Made by a program: the position numbers and the translations under genes. Positions 43,601 through 54,576 of a stretch of 64,000 nucleotides of DNA are shown here, piece by piece. The stretch lies in the NCBI GenBank assembly GCA_029948255.1, contig JALIZF010001719.1, forward strand, positions 1 to 64,000, in the 5' to 3' direction. The notes beneath the pieces are model-generated. The model saw only the letters and a list, made by a program, of their open reading frames with translations, was not told where the DNA came from and did not search any database. Position 1 is the first letter of the stretch; the number at the start of each line of letters is the position of its first letter. This DNA comes from Telmatactis stephensoni. Taxonomy: Eukaryota > Cnidaria > Anthozoa > Actiniaria > Isophelliidae.

Positions 43601-45534
43601 TGTATTGGAATATCAAAATCGATTGGTGTAGACATGTCTTCCTTTGAGATTCTAGGGATTATTTCCGAGGTGTCTTCATTATCATCGGTGGCACTCTTTG
43701 GCTGCGCTATGAGCATCGCCAGAGAATGTGTTGTCATCTTCCCATTTTGGGATGATATGTCTGCATCAAAATTATCTGCAACAGCTTGTATAAGTCCAAG
43801 GTCTCCTTGATGTATTCCACTAAGTTGGATGTCTTTGGTTGCTGCAAGCGCTGCGGATTTCTTGAAACGCAGTATTTCATCATAGGAACAAGTCACTCTA
43901 AACTGATACATCTGACTTATCAGTGATTTTGAGTCCCTGATTAAATTTCCAAGGGCTATCTGCAGATTTGTGGGATGATTGGAAAGGATGCTGGTGATTA
44001 TGTTGCCTATCAGAAGCGCAGGTAGTGTGTAATTCAGATTTGATGATAGGTTTGCTAGAAGATCCATCAGGGTTGCACTTACAGAATTGGATATATTTTC
44101 CTTGGTGATTCTGATATCATATCGAGATTTATCCACAGCAATCTGCTTAACTTCAGTGCGAATAGTGTTAGCGATCTTATCAATCAGAATGTCACGTTCG
44201 TCTTCCTCTCTGTCATTAACTAGATTAAGCACCTTTGAAGCATTTTTCCTGAATACGACTAGACTAGCCAATCCATTGGAAGAAAGGACAACAACCTCCT
44301 CTCCGAAGTGATCTTTAATTTTTGGAATTAAGGATCTTCGTGGTAATGCGTTTCCCCCATACTGTTGATATAGGTGAAATATCTCTACAGAATTCCAGAT
44401 TCGTGAAATATCTTTTGACATCTCAGTAATTACACAATCTAATGCTGGATCTTCACTCTCACTTTCTCCCAGCAGACCAGTGTTTACAGCAGCAGCAACA
44501 GACCTTGGTGACATGAAGCACGTCATGCAGTCAACGTGGTACCTTCCATCTGCTTCATGCAAGTCACTTATCGCACCTTCGACACGACTTCTCACTCGAT
44601 GTGCCATATCATCATTTCGTTCTGTGCAAATATCTAGAATTGACTGCTTGAACGTCTTCTGTCCAGGTCTTGTAGCAGTTCTACACAATACTGCCCTCCT
44701 CCAACGATCTGGATGTTTCTTGTCTCTTTCCACTTGACAGACCTCTCCACAAAAAATGCAATGCTCTTTAAATTGAAAGCTAGGTAGCTCAGAACGACGT
44801 TGTCTCTTTTTAGGCTTAGAAGCTGTTCCAGTAGGCAGATTTTCCCGCTTCTTTGCTCGCTGTAAATGTTGAGCGGAGGTGTACGTAGATACACAACTTC
44901 TGTGACATTTTAGTGTTAATTCAGAATTGGCTTTCAGATATTTCTCGAGTTCTATATGAACTTCATCCTGATATTCCTTGCTGTACTTTATTATTGTACT
45001 GATACGAGACGGGCCCACCTCTTTAAGCTCTCCCTCATCACAATTGAATTTCCACTCAAAGAAGCACTTGTTCTCCATTGGTAAGGAGTCTTGTACACTA
45101 AAAAAATATTTAACGACTAATCTAAATATTCAGACATCTCACATATGATTTCAACCACAAATGAACAATTCTTTACTTCATTTGAATACAATTTTCTTCA
45201 CAGTTCATTAATAAAACAAGCTTTTATATATCTTACTCACGTTCAATATACATTAGGTGTTAAATAATTTCATTTTCTTCTTATCTCAGCAATTCTCAGC
45301 AACACACTACACGGAACTAAGTTGATACCGAATTCGACTGGCTGACGAAGAACTGAAGAACTGAAGTCTAAATATAGCTGAAAGTGAAATAATTGAATGA
45401 ATTTCCAATATGATTACCTGTGGAGTGTTGTAGCATCTTAGAATGTAAATTTATTTGTGACTGTGAGTTCTTTTTTAATCAAATTTTAGAGTTAATACTT
45501 ACATATCAAACAAGGAAGCCACCCAGGACGCCAT
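40660..45534 (-). CDS. AcademX-like transposase, two exons, 1,489 residues, intact
   Basis: Exon 1 is 45503-45534 (32 nt, ATG in AAGATGG context, reading MASWVASLFD), exon 2 is 40660-45097. The 405-bp intron has GTAAGT and TTTTTTTAG ends in phase 2, and joining adds 17 residues before the Met at 45078. A Cys/His-rich N-terminal region (about residues 20-215: KCHRSC, HCIFCGEVC, YHVDCMTC) fits the Cys8-type zinc finger of Academ. The long middle should hold the transposase core. Residues from about 1060 on (VLDGSAVLW, YLVFDRY, EEADNIIV, VVADDTDVFVLLL, HALSGCDTVASYFGVGKG) look like a PIN/XPG-type nuclease. The end (CNCNGDNPCRTMRCSCNRSK) is a CXC/tesmin-like cluster. No stops or frameshifts. Confidence 0.85.
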
Positions 45535-45710
45535 CTTGGATAAAAATGATGAGCGGGGCCTAGGTACTAGCTTAAAGCGAAAACTTGGCACTAATATGCA
45601 AAAAACATGTCAGCAATCGTTTTTCTGCTGTAGATTAGCTTATCTTTGCTTAACTTTTAGGAATCCAAGGTTTTTATTTAAGTTTGCTAAGAATTTAGGC
45701 TATTTAAAAA

Positions 45711-45907
45711 GCATTCACCACAGGAAGCCCAACTCCGATAAAGTAGGGTACAAGAACGCTTAATTATCTTGCGAAGCCCAAGGGTGACAAAGTGTCATCA
45801 AGCAGATTCTTAAAGCCTACACCCCATAGGATAATAAAATAGCAAAAAGCGTTGTATGGACGCACCTGCACGCTTCCGTGTAAAATCAGTGTTTGGCTGC
45901 CGGACTA
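45711..45907. repeat. Right terminal inverted repeat (AcademX-like)
   Basis: Reverse complement of 40041-40227. The gene's promoter should lie between it and the exon-1 ATG at 45534. Confidence 0.88.
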
Positions 45908-45941
45908 ATATCACTTGTCGTGAGTGGGCTCCCTGTTTAAA

Positions 45942-45971
<30 letters not shown>
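45942..45971. repeat. (GAT)n microsatellite
   Basis: Ten GAT trinucleotides 34 bp outside the AcademX-like right end. Confidence 0.95.
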
Positions 45972-45973
<2 letters not shown>

Positions 45974-46059
45974 CTGGGGTTGATTTTTCCAATCCCAATG
46001 ATCTTGAAAGAGCTTCTTTGGAAGCGTCAAGCCAGACATTTTGAAAGGCCTCTTCTAGA

Positions 46060-47797
46060 GGCTAATCAGGGGCAGGCCATTGATTTTGTGACAAGAGGTT
46101 CAGTTGTTGGACTTTGCAAGAGTGGAAAAAGAGGAAAGTGCAAAGATTGGTAGACGCATGAGGAGAGGAAGTTTTTGTGGGAATGTTTTCTTAGAAGTGG
46201 TGGGAAGAGGTCAGGTGGATATATAAAGAAGGTGAAGGCTTTGTGGGACGAAAGAGGATTGAGTGTGAGAGACTGTCGCAACTGAAGAGTGTTGAGAAGG
46301 CGTTGCTGACAATGATGGAGAGGGATGAGAATGAGAAGATTATCAAAGATGAGATCAGAATGATGGACAGTGAGGGACAGGAGTTAATAGATGTTAGAAA
46401 GGCAGAATGGAGTGCTTTGTTTGGTAAAAGTGACGATGAGGATGAGTTTCTTGGATTTCAGATTGAGAGTTGTGTCCAAAGTAAGTCTGGAGTGATTGAG
46501 GGAGTCGGTGGCTGTGAAGATGAGGTGGATTGGGCGAATGGTGAAGTTGACACAAGGGGAAGAGGAAGGACGGTTGAAGTGAATAAAGTTGGGTTAAGAG
46601 GAGTTAATGTGGTAATGGAGAGACTGGTTACTTTTCATGGAGATAATGGTCTCAGGATAGCAAGTGACGAGGAAAAGGAGGTACTTGAGAAGATGAGAAT
46701 AGTGTTTGAAGGGGAAGAGTGGACAGTGGGTGCCGGGGTTGAAGGCTTTGGATAGGAGGAGGGAGGTGCAGATTGTTGATGGTTTGATGCATAATCTTGT
46801 GAAAGACAAGATGTATGTATCAGAGATTAATAGGCTGTTGTATACAGGATAATTTGTTGTTGCTGATAGGTTGGGTTTGATTGGGAAGAAGAAAGGGAAG
46901 AAGTTTGACACAAAGAAACCTAGGTGGCAGAGAAGGATTGAGAAGAGCATTGCTGAGTGGTGAAAGGATTTGTCTAGAGTAGAGTTGAGAAAAGGTAATG
47001 TAATGGGTAAGAAGATAATGGACCGGTTGATCAGAAAGTATGAGGTTGTTGCAAAAGGGCCAGTAGCTGTGGCTACTTTGCTCAAAGGAAAAATAAAATC
47101 GGGAAGCTTCAAGATACAGTGGTATCTGGACAGTTGCACAAAGACAAGACAGAACAATTTGTTCAAAAATAATCAGTCAGCTGTACAAGGAATTTGATGG
47201 AAAGGCTTTGGGTCAACTGAAGCACCTGATGTTACTGAGGCAACTGAATTCTGGAGTGGGATTTGGTCGGTGGAGAAGAGGCATAATGACGAGGCTAGTT
47301 GGTTTAGAGAAGTGAGGGATAGGACGAGTGATGTGACGAAGCAAGGTGAAGTTTGAATAAAGATGTCCAAGGTGGAATCCGGAAGATGGCTAATTGGAAG
47401 GCTCCAGGTCCAGATGTTGTGAGGGGATTTTGGTTTAAGAGGCTCAGTTCTTTGCATGGGATGATTGCAAAGAGTTTACATGGTTGTTTGACTAGAGGGC
47501 AGGTGCCAGACTGGATGGTGAAAGGTAGGACTGTGCTGATTCAGAAGAGTCGTGCCAAAGGAACAGTGGCAAGTAATTACAGACCAATAACATGTTTACC
47601 GTTGATGTGGAAGCTTCTCACTGGGATTTTGGCTGAGAAGCTGTATCAGCATTGTTGCAGGATGAGCAGAAGGGATGTCGGAAGAGAGGGACAAAGGATC
47701 GAGAGGGACAAAGGATCAGTTGTTAATTGACAAGGCTGTGTTGAGGGAAGCATGGGTTAGGAAGATATGTTTAACGATGGGGTGGATTGATTACTGA
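46060..47797 (+). pseudogene. LINE ORF fragment with reverse transcriptase, truncated
   Basis: Pieces in several frames: an ORF1-like or linker part (WECFLRSGGKRSGGYIKKVK; MERDENEKII; acidic stretch), a middle part (SEINRLLYTG-like, PRWQRRIEKS), and the start of an RT domain at 47353-47730 (NWKAPGPDVVRGFWFKRLSS, TVLIQKSRAKGTVASNYRPI, TCLPLMWKLLTGI). This is RT motif order 1-2a of non-LTR elements. After a shift it reaches GWIDY near 47797 and stops before the catalytic YADD box. Several frameshifts show it is dead. Loss of the 3' half is unusual for a LINE and suggests a later deletion or rearrangement. Confidence 0.75.
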
Positions 47798-48556
47798 TCG
47801 CTGAGCGAGAGTCTCAAAGTCCTTTTTTCTACTGTTGACATCTTTGCTGGAGGAAAGTCTCTGTTCTCTCAGCTCATACCACTTTCTAGTGTCTGACTGC
47901 ATTTGTGTCTCTGATTCATAGATGGCAGCCTGTGATGCAGACACAGATAAACCCTCCACAAATGTCTGGTGTTTCAGGGTGAATACTGTGGAGAAATGGT
48001 TGTCAACAGATGGTAGTGGTAGTCTTTCTGGTTTTGGCCTGTCAACATTTATGTGGATTCTTGGGCCATTGCTATCTTTCTTTTCTTGTTGGTAAGAAAG
48101 CACTGAGCCCTTAACAACAGCACCAAATTTCGATTCAGCAGACTCATGATCCTCAAGTGAGGGTATGATACTATTAAATTGTAACTTCTCAAATGGCTTA
48201 AATCGTTCTCTAAAGGATTCAACAGTATCACGGCCAAAGGAGTCACCAACTGGATTGTAAAGAGTTGACCTTATGCCATCAAAACGCTTTGGTTTGTCCT
48301 TCTTTGCTTCTTCTTGGGCCTTGACTTGTTTTACGACAACTTCACCTACTGGCCTAGGATTAAAACCCTCAGATCTGTTAGGGACGTGCCAAGTCTGTGG
48401 TAGGGAAGTTTTGGATATGGAGGGTGGAACACTGGCAAATTCCATTTTATTGTAGTGCGCCAATAAATGCAGCAATCCAATGATTGCACTTCCCTTGCCT
48501 GGCTTCACAAGTGCACTCACTGCTTTGTAAGTTGACATCTGGAGTGCTAGTGAGTT
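47771..48556 (-). pseudogene. SWIM/YqaJ-type transposon-associated protein, truncated
   Basis: Starts after a TCTCGACAG acceptor at about 48556 and reads KPGKGSAIIGLLHLLAHYNK, SKTSLPQTWHVPNRSEGFNP, FGAVVKGSVLSYQQ, ending KWYELREQRLSSSK...ETLAQR. This matches my memory of cnidarian proteins with a SWIM zinc finger followed by a YqaJ-like exonuclease. In relatives the finger reads C.PGKG.CNHV, while here the CNHV positions are SAII, so the zinc ligands are lost. It ends about 25 residues into the nuclease domain, at the junction with the LINE fragment near 47797. Confidence 0.55.
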
Positions 48557-48960
48557 CAATCTGTCGAGAAAAGATATAAGGACATAAATTATACCTGTAA
48601 ATTACGTAGTATTTATGTTTTACTAGTTAATGGACCTGGAAGACGTACCTGAAGACGCTAAGGATCTTCGTGTTACGGTGCGAACTGTAGCTTGGATCCT
48701 TAAACTTTCACTCCCCAAGGCTCTTTCTTTACTGAAATTTCGCATAGTCAGAATTAGCCTATCGACAAGCATTCACAAGTAGAACTGATTCTATTTTCTT
48801 ATCATAAAATAAGTGAAGACATATAAGATTATTTCCAAGTTTTAAGGTCTTGATAGCTTGTAAACTAGGCAATAAATGGGCCAAAACAAAGTGCTCGTTT
48901 CACTGTTACCTGATACATCAAATATATATCCTTCGAAAAAATTACTATAACCACGAGTTT

Positions 48961-49068
48961 TCACTTTCTTCGGAATCTCAGCCAATTATCAACGAATTCC
49001 TGGTCCATGAAAGGTAAATATTTTAGAGATTTTGACCACGCTCTGGACTCAGACTCAAATGACGCCAT
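48961..49068 (-). CDS. Likely first exon of the SWIM/YqaJ-type gene
   Basis: ATG at 49068 in AAAATGGCG context opens MASFESESRAWSKSLKYLPF, then MDQEFVDNWLRFRRK before TGA. 'L.ylPf.d...vd.wl' openings are known to me from SWIM/YqaJ proteins, and the truncated body lies 400 bp downstream. A GTGAAA donor before the TGA is weak, and the connecting exon (perhaps around 48650-48740, donor GTACGT) could not be joined in frame. Confidence 0.42.
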   Translation of the reverse strand: MASFESESRAWSKSLKYLPFMDQEFVDNWLRFRRK

Positions 49069-49069
49069 T

Positions 49070-50930
49070 TTGATAACAAACGTTTGCACGACCAGCCTCG
49101 ACTTCAATCCAAGATGGTGGCTGCGTGACAAGGGAGTATACTAGATGTTTATAGTTTTTGCAATTTTGTAACTTATAACTCACCATTTATCTCATATGCT
49201 TATGGATTTCAATTCTATATTGTATGTCAAGTTTTTAAACTTTATTTTACAGTAATAAAGTCATTCTTATTAAAAACAAAGCAATGTTTCTCTTGTTTCT
49301 GTTTTTATAATTACTAATTCTTAACACATGTACCTGGTACTTTTGCAAATCTTAGGCTTATCTTCTCAATAAACATGGAAGCACTTTCTTGAACATTACG
49401 GTTGCAATTACAGTGGTGTGTTTTGGGAGTTTTTCCCAGGAAAAACCTCATTTTAACAGGGAAGTGAACCCTCGAACAATCACCATGCATATCATACATG
49501 CTGCACCATTCCTGTGGGAATTTACATTTATAAAAGTCTTTTAAATGGAAGAACAGCCACTTTCCATAAACTAATTCTTGTTCTTTATTCGAGAATATTT
49601 AAAAACATCATGTCAAAAATTCAGAGTCAGTGTTTGTACAACAGCTTTTCCTTTAAGGTAATGGGCTCGTGCAAATATAACCGATAGATTTCCCTGAAAT
49701 TTTGCATATAGATAGTTTTTGAGATGGGCAAAACATAACAATAACAAAAATAGGGGGTTACCGATATAGAATTGGCGCTATGTTAGCTTGAACACAACAC
49801 ACTCCTTGAGTCTAGAACAAAAACAACGCTTCTCAAAGTATTACGTCTAGTTTAATTCTGGTGGATGTAATATGAAAAAGAGAGGTTTTTAGGGGTACTG
49901 GAGTAAATAAACTTTCTTAAAAACAGTTTATTGTCACAGAGTTTGGAAAAAAATGCTACGTTTTGACTTCTCCAACTTGAAAAACAGTCGAAATTACATG
50001 CAAATGTCGTGTCTTTTCTAGGTGATTTTTCACGATTTTCTCCGAAACAAACTGATAGATTTTTTTTTGATATGTATTAGTTTTAGCTAAAAGACATCGA
50101 ATTCTGGAAAAATTTGTATGGTTACCGTATTCATTTACAAAATATGTTGTAAAGCAACGTAAAATGACAAACGGACAAACGGAAAGCACACAGGAAACCC
50201 AATTCGTTTTCTCGCGCTTGAGCGCATGTCTCGAGTCATCGAACATACACAAAATGGCTGCCAATCGCGACTGCCATGTACGAATGTTTTAGCTACATGT
50301 TTGTATGGGAAACGCCGTATTCTACAATCAAAATGCTGCAGACTTCTTGTGAAATTCATAGTGGTGAATGAAAGGTTGTTTTGAAGATGAAATACACAGG
50401 GCAAAACTTGGAATACGTCCCGAAAATGTAATCAAGCTTAGACGTAAGTAACTCATATAAACAACTTATTATCGTGATTATGGTTATTGATCATGTCTCA
50501 TATTTTCTGTACTAGTTCTCAAAATTTACTATTTTTAACTTACAGTAAAATCTCATTGTGTGATTAAGATTACTCTTCATTTATTTACAATATTCACACA
50601 TCTTAATTGTTTGACTCTGGTTTTACAAATGTACAACTCAGTCATATTCAAGCAATTGTACTTAGTCTATAACAAGTTACAACATACCTAATCGTTTGAT
50701 CATATGATTTTCTTAGTTCAAAGGACAAATAAACTACATTTTGAAGTTTTTTTGGCTTTGTTGATATATTTCTTTAGTCAAACAAACATTATAAATGAGT
50801 ATAATTGCCATTTGACACCGAGAAATATGATTAAAACATGAACTTGTGCGTGATCTAAAGTAATATTGTACAAAGAAACCAGTTCGCCCTTTCTAGAAAT
50901 ATGGTATATAGTATTTGAAGATTATGTTTG
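49070..50930. other. Region without recognisable gene
   Basis: 1.9 kb with only short frames. A stretch at 49956-50404 (minus) has two overlapping frames with no familiar motif. Confidence 0.55.
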
Positions 50931-50934
50931 ATAT

Positions 50935-51204
50935 TCAGTTAAAGTTTGACTGTTCTTTATTATGAACATGTATACAAATTGCATCAATGATATTGCCTCT
51001 GTTGGTAACTCTTTCTCTGCCACTGATCTTACTCTTTAGTAACGATGACAGCTCAGCTTCTCCACTCCTTTCATACACGCACTTGAGATGGCTGTAACAT
51101 AATCCAGACCCAGCAATCTTTAAAGTGCTACTCTGATCAAAAAACGGTGAAATTCTTTTTAGCAGAAACTTTGTGAAATAAACCTTCAAGGGTCTATTGA
51201 TCAC
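50935..51204 (-). pseudogene. C-terminal exon of the transposase-exonuclease gene
   Basis: Reads LKIAGSGLCYSHLKCVYERS, then GEAELSSLLKSKISGRERVT and NRGNIIDAI before a stop. It resembles the conserved tail after the DEDDh exonuclease in cnidarian Mutator-like proteins ('kIAGSGL.y.HL...f.r.G..gl..ll......gk.rVT....Ii'). A frameshift near the start of the segment is likely, because a relative-like TLEGLF...VSAKK stretch lies in another frame. Confidence 0.5.
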
Positions 51205-51491
51205 CAGTTAAAATATCTTTTTAGAATTCGAAAGGGAAGTACTAGATTTTTAGCGTTCTTTTTAGGTGTCAGTGACGTCATCGACTCAACTCATGGATTT
51301 TCTCCATACATTTCTTTGTATTTTATGACTTGAATTATTCTATTCATTTCTGCTTTAATAATTTGCCTAAGAGTTTTCGTGCAGTTATTGTGTCAAGGAT
51401 TACTTGCATGGCCAGTCATCTTCAATTGAAAAACATTACACTGAGGTATTTTAATTGCAAAATACAAAGAAATGACAATTGTGTATATTAC

Positions 51492-51626
51492 CTGTTCCAG
51501 ATGTTTCCACATCTATTATAATGATGTTTTGTTGCCTAACTTTGTCAACAATGGGCTGTAGCTTAGGGTGAAAAACAGCCTCTTGAATTTCAGTTAGGTC
51601 AAATTTTTCTTTTTCCACTGCTATAC
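51492..51626 (-). CDS. Exon with DEDDh exonuclease motif I
   Basis: Acceptor TTTGAACAG, donor GTAATA, 135 bp, phase 1 to phase 1. It ends IVDKVRQQNIIIIDVETSGT, where the D-x-E triad opener (DVET) after a run of Ile is the first motif of DnaQ-type 3'-5' exonucleases. Remaining exonuclease motifs should be in exons between 51490 and 51205, which I could not identify. Confidence 0.55.
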
Positions 51627-51844
51627 CTGTTCAAATATACAATATCATATAACACAGGTTCCTATTTAATCTGTGCTTGAATTGAATAATTTGATAGTGG
51701 TATGATTAACAAATAGATTTCATTTTTCCATGCATGTGTACTCTAATAGATAGATATCAAAATGTGGTGAGAACCAAAAAGTACGCCATGAGACGTAGCC
51801 CCACATGTACATCACAATAACCTATTCCTCACAAATAGATGTAC

Positions 51845-52214
51845 CTGTTTGATAGGTTGTCCCTTCTCTGATTTCCAGTTCTTGAGTCTCTTGGGTTCTA
51901 TTTGACCGACGAACTATGCGTTGAAGTTTTGAGGATGGTTTCTTGTTTTTCTCTCTATTCCATGCTATTTTGTTGTTCATGAGAAGGGCCTCACTGTGAA
52001 TCTACCAGGTGAGAGATTTAGAACTTCCATTACTTTGCTCACATACTCAAATCCCACATTTTTCTGTGACACGGCAGCTGCTACACGATGGTCATTGGAT
52101 GCACTGCCTCCATAGTGGCGAATTTTGGGTGCCTTACTACCAATTGTGTTGTTTAATGATTTATTCCTTTGGCTTGATACCCTGGAACATAATTTTGGTG
52201 CCATATCTGCATAC
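51845..52214 (-). pseudogene. Mutator-like transposase exon (GSKAPKIRHYGGSASNDHRV)
   Basis: Joined in phase 2 to the exon at 52341 (acceptor CCATCAG). Reads YADMAPKLCSRVSSQRNKSL, NNTIGSKAPKIRHYGGSASN, DHRVAAAVSQKNVGFEYVSK and SPGRF, then after a one-base shift near 51990 LLMNNKIAWNREKN and a basic linker to a GTACAT donor. 'NE.lN..v.sKaPK..hYggSeS...RvA.av.qkN.G' is a strong block of Mutator-like transposase proteins in cnidarians. Confidence 0.65.
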
Positions 52215-52340
52215 CTGATGGATAGATATGTTTATTTAGAAAATTAACCTTACAGTTACATAGTTAAATTTAGTTAACACGTAGTAAAAATAAATATTAT
52301 GAGCTTATTATGAGTTATTAATAGTAAACTCATAAAGTAC

Positions 52341-52675
52341 CTTTCAAATATCTTGCTCAGGTCTTTGTACGAGTCTTCACATTTTAGGTCCATTCCACTT
52401 TTTGAAAACTTGTGCTTATAATTTACGGGATCCTTTGCATATCCACACCAAGTACCACAGTTGTCATGATTGCTGAAGATGTGACCAGGTATTGCTCTTA
52501 AACTGCATGCAAGGCTGGTGGCGGTGGAGACCTTTTCTGTGAGCTCCTTGTGTTGTGGCTTGATCTTTATGAGCTGACCATCCAAATTTCTTTTTACGTG
52601 TTGAATGTCTGAAATCTTCACAACATCTTTGTCTACTTCTTTATGTATTTTAGCATTTGTATTTTATGAGTTCCT
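52341..52675 (-). CDS. Mutator-like transposase exon (HDNCGTWCGYAKDPVNYKHK)
   Basis: Reads KISDIQHVKRNLDGQLIKIK, PQHKELTEKV, IPGHIFSNHDNCGTWCGYAK, YKHKFSKSGMDLKCED and LSKIFER to a GTACTT donor. The H..C..WC....... YKH pattern is the zinc/catalytic-core neighbour in this family. Compared with what I remember of relatives, about 25 residues between TEKV and SLRAIPGH are missing. The 5' exons (Mutator-like transposase core) are absent from the sequence upstream. Confidence 0.58.
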
Positions 52676-52786
52676 TGTAGCATATTCCTGGTTCTTTTCT
52701 TTTGAGACACTTTCTTATAGGGCTTTTGCTAACTGATAAGAAGTTGCATTTCATCGCCACGTAATGCCTCAGTTTGTGCAATATTC

Positions 52787-52952
52787 AACAAATAGATTCC
52801 ATTTTTTTGTGCATCTGTACTCTAATCAATGCACAGATGATGTCAAAATGTGGTGAGAACAAAAAAGTAGTGACTGTTGTTCTCACCACATTTTGACATC
52901 TTCTGTGCATTGATTAGAGTACAGACGCACGAAAAAATGGAATCTATCTGTT
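52787..52952. mobile_element. Fold-back (MITE-like) hairpin
   Basis: Arms 52787-52862 and 52877-52952 are reverse complements over about 76 bp with a 14-bp loop. They share CTCACCACATTTTGACATC and GATTAGAGTACAGA-type blocks. A third, partial copy of the left arm lies at 51707-51782 in a presumed intron. Near-identical arms indicate a recent origin. Confidence 0.85.
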
Positions 52953-52978
52953 TTATATAATATTTATGGAAACATTCC

Positions 52979-53068
52979 AACCAATCAGAGCGTGCGTAAG
53001 ATTCGATGACGCCATCTATGTGTGTGTACTCTAATCTCACATGGTTGTTAGACCAATCAGAGCGCGCA
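52979..53068. repeat. CCAATCAGAGCG two-copy repeat
   Basis: ACCAATCAGAGCG(T/C)GC occurs at about 52979 and 53051, next to the fold-back element. ACTCTAATC blocks between them match the hairpin arms, so this may be part of the same MITE family. Confidence 0.6.
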
Positions 53069-53144
53069 TAATATGCCAATTATATAAATTCCACTAACAC
53101 CTTATATACACATAAACGTTCATCTGTTTTATATGCTCTTAGCA

Positions 53145-53615
53145 CTAAAGGCTTAACACTTGAGAGTGTTTGAGAGGCAAGTCAAAACTAAATATGATAC
53201 TTGAAGATTCTACTTTCATGAGACTAATGTTAAAAAAGTGAAGTGTTTGGAGTCTCTGCACAGTTGTGATAGCTAATAACATAGCTAATTTGAATGACAA
53301 ATCCTTTAAACTTAATGATGATAGAGGAAATAAATCCCGTAAATATTCAAGCACTACACCCACATCCCAAATGGCTTTATACCTAGACATTGGAGGTTTC
53401 AGGTTGTGTACTCCTTTCATAAACCGTACCACCAAGGGATGGCATCCCACTGCCACATTATCTACAGTCAGTATCGAAGACAAAGCACTTCGAGCAGTGT
53501 TCAATGAACTATAACTTAAGTGTTTGTCTTCCAGTAACTCCGTCAAAAAATTTATGACATTCCCTATAGTGGGACAAAAGCAATTAATTTGTTTTGGACC
53601 ACAGTAATGGCCCAT
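53145..53615 (-). pseudogene. DIRS tyrosine recombinase, N-terminal two-thirds
   Basis: Reads NVINFLTELLEDKHLSYSSL, TARSALSSIL, VVRFMKGVHNLKPPMSRYKA and the box-I region TVQRLQTLHFFN with its Arg. It ends before the His-x-x-Arg and Tyr boxes, where unrelated sequence begins, so it cannot be active. It overlaps the RNase H-containing frame at its start, as in the first element. Confidence 0.78.
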
Positions 53616-54570
53616 CTATTGATGAACGTGGTATACTGTTTTTGAGTTCCTTGGCGCCATGACCCCAAGATGATGTCAGCAGACGTTCCAAATATTGCAT
53701 ACTTTTCGAGCGATTTCCTGATAATCTGCATGCCATCAATTGGAGTTTGGGGAGTAAAGGATGTTGTTGGTCTGGTTTGGTGGGGAGGTGGAGAAGATTG
53801 CTTGTCTGGGCAGCAATAGTGGTGGACAAATCAGCATTTCCATAGCTTTGTTGTAGTACGTCTGTGTTGGCCATTTGGGCATCACAACAATAGCCTCGGC
53901 TTGATCCAGCACAATCTTTTAAGCATTTCCCCAGTAGACTAAATGGGGGAAAACAATATATGTGGTCCATGCCAGTTAATAGTAAATGCATCCACATGGC
54001 TTGATATGGGGTCTGATTTAAATGAATAATAACAAGGTAATTTTGCATTTTGGTAACTTGCAAATATATATATTTTTGGGTTCCTAACTTGGAATTAATC
54101 TGTTGAAACACTTGAGAATCAAGTTCCCATTCTGTGCGTTCATTGAAATGACGCGAGTGGAAATCAGCCTCAATGTTAGCCTTGCCTGGTATGTGGGTTG
54201 TTGTGACCCAAATATGGTTAGTTATACAAAGCCTCCAAATGGCTTGGGCAATTTCATTGCATATTAATGAATGGGTACCTCCCATGTTAGTCAGGTAAGA
54301 CACTGCTGTTGTATTGTCACATTGAATCAAAATGTGTTTGTTGGCACAGTGAACCAAAAAACTTTGGATGGCATATTGAATAGCCAACAATTCAAGGGCA
54401 TTGATATTGCCCTCATAATGCTCTACCTCAAATGGTAAAAACTGTCCTTGAGCCGAATTCTCCATGCATACTGCTCCCTAACCTGTCAGGGATGCACAGG
54501 TTGGATGACTAGATCAGGGTTACCTCGAGATATTACATTAAAAGCAGTCTCTATATGGTTGATCCACCAT
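53584..54570 (-). pseudogene. DIRS RNase H and linker, with nonsense codon
   Basis: RNase H signatures: INALELLAIQYAIQSFL, LIQCDNTTAVSYLTNMGG and ADFHSRHFNERTEWELD. In the first strand, where relatives have TDASLxGWG, the frame gives a Cys at the catalytic Asp position and a TAG at the Trp (54480-54500), so the enzyme is dead. Confidence 0.75.
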
Positions 54571-54576
54571 GCTAAA

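Larger units (their letters stand above)
40041..45907 (-). mobile_element. AcademX-like DNA transposon, structurally complete
   Basis: Terminal inverted repeats of about 190 bp (40041-40227 and 45711-45907) begin TAGTCCGGCAGC. Over the inner 150 bp they differ at only a few positions. ATA flanks both ends (40038-40040 and 45908-45910), fitting the 3-4-bp duplications reported for Academ. A single gene fills the interior. High TIR identity and the intact long ORF indicate recent activity. Confidence 0.85.

Noticed and set aside
45856..46044. 62-residue ORF ending in a Met run
   Set aside because: It spans the transposon TIR and a GAT microsatellite, so there is no coding evidence.
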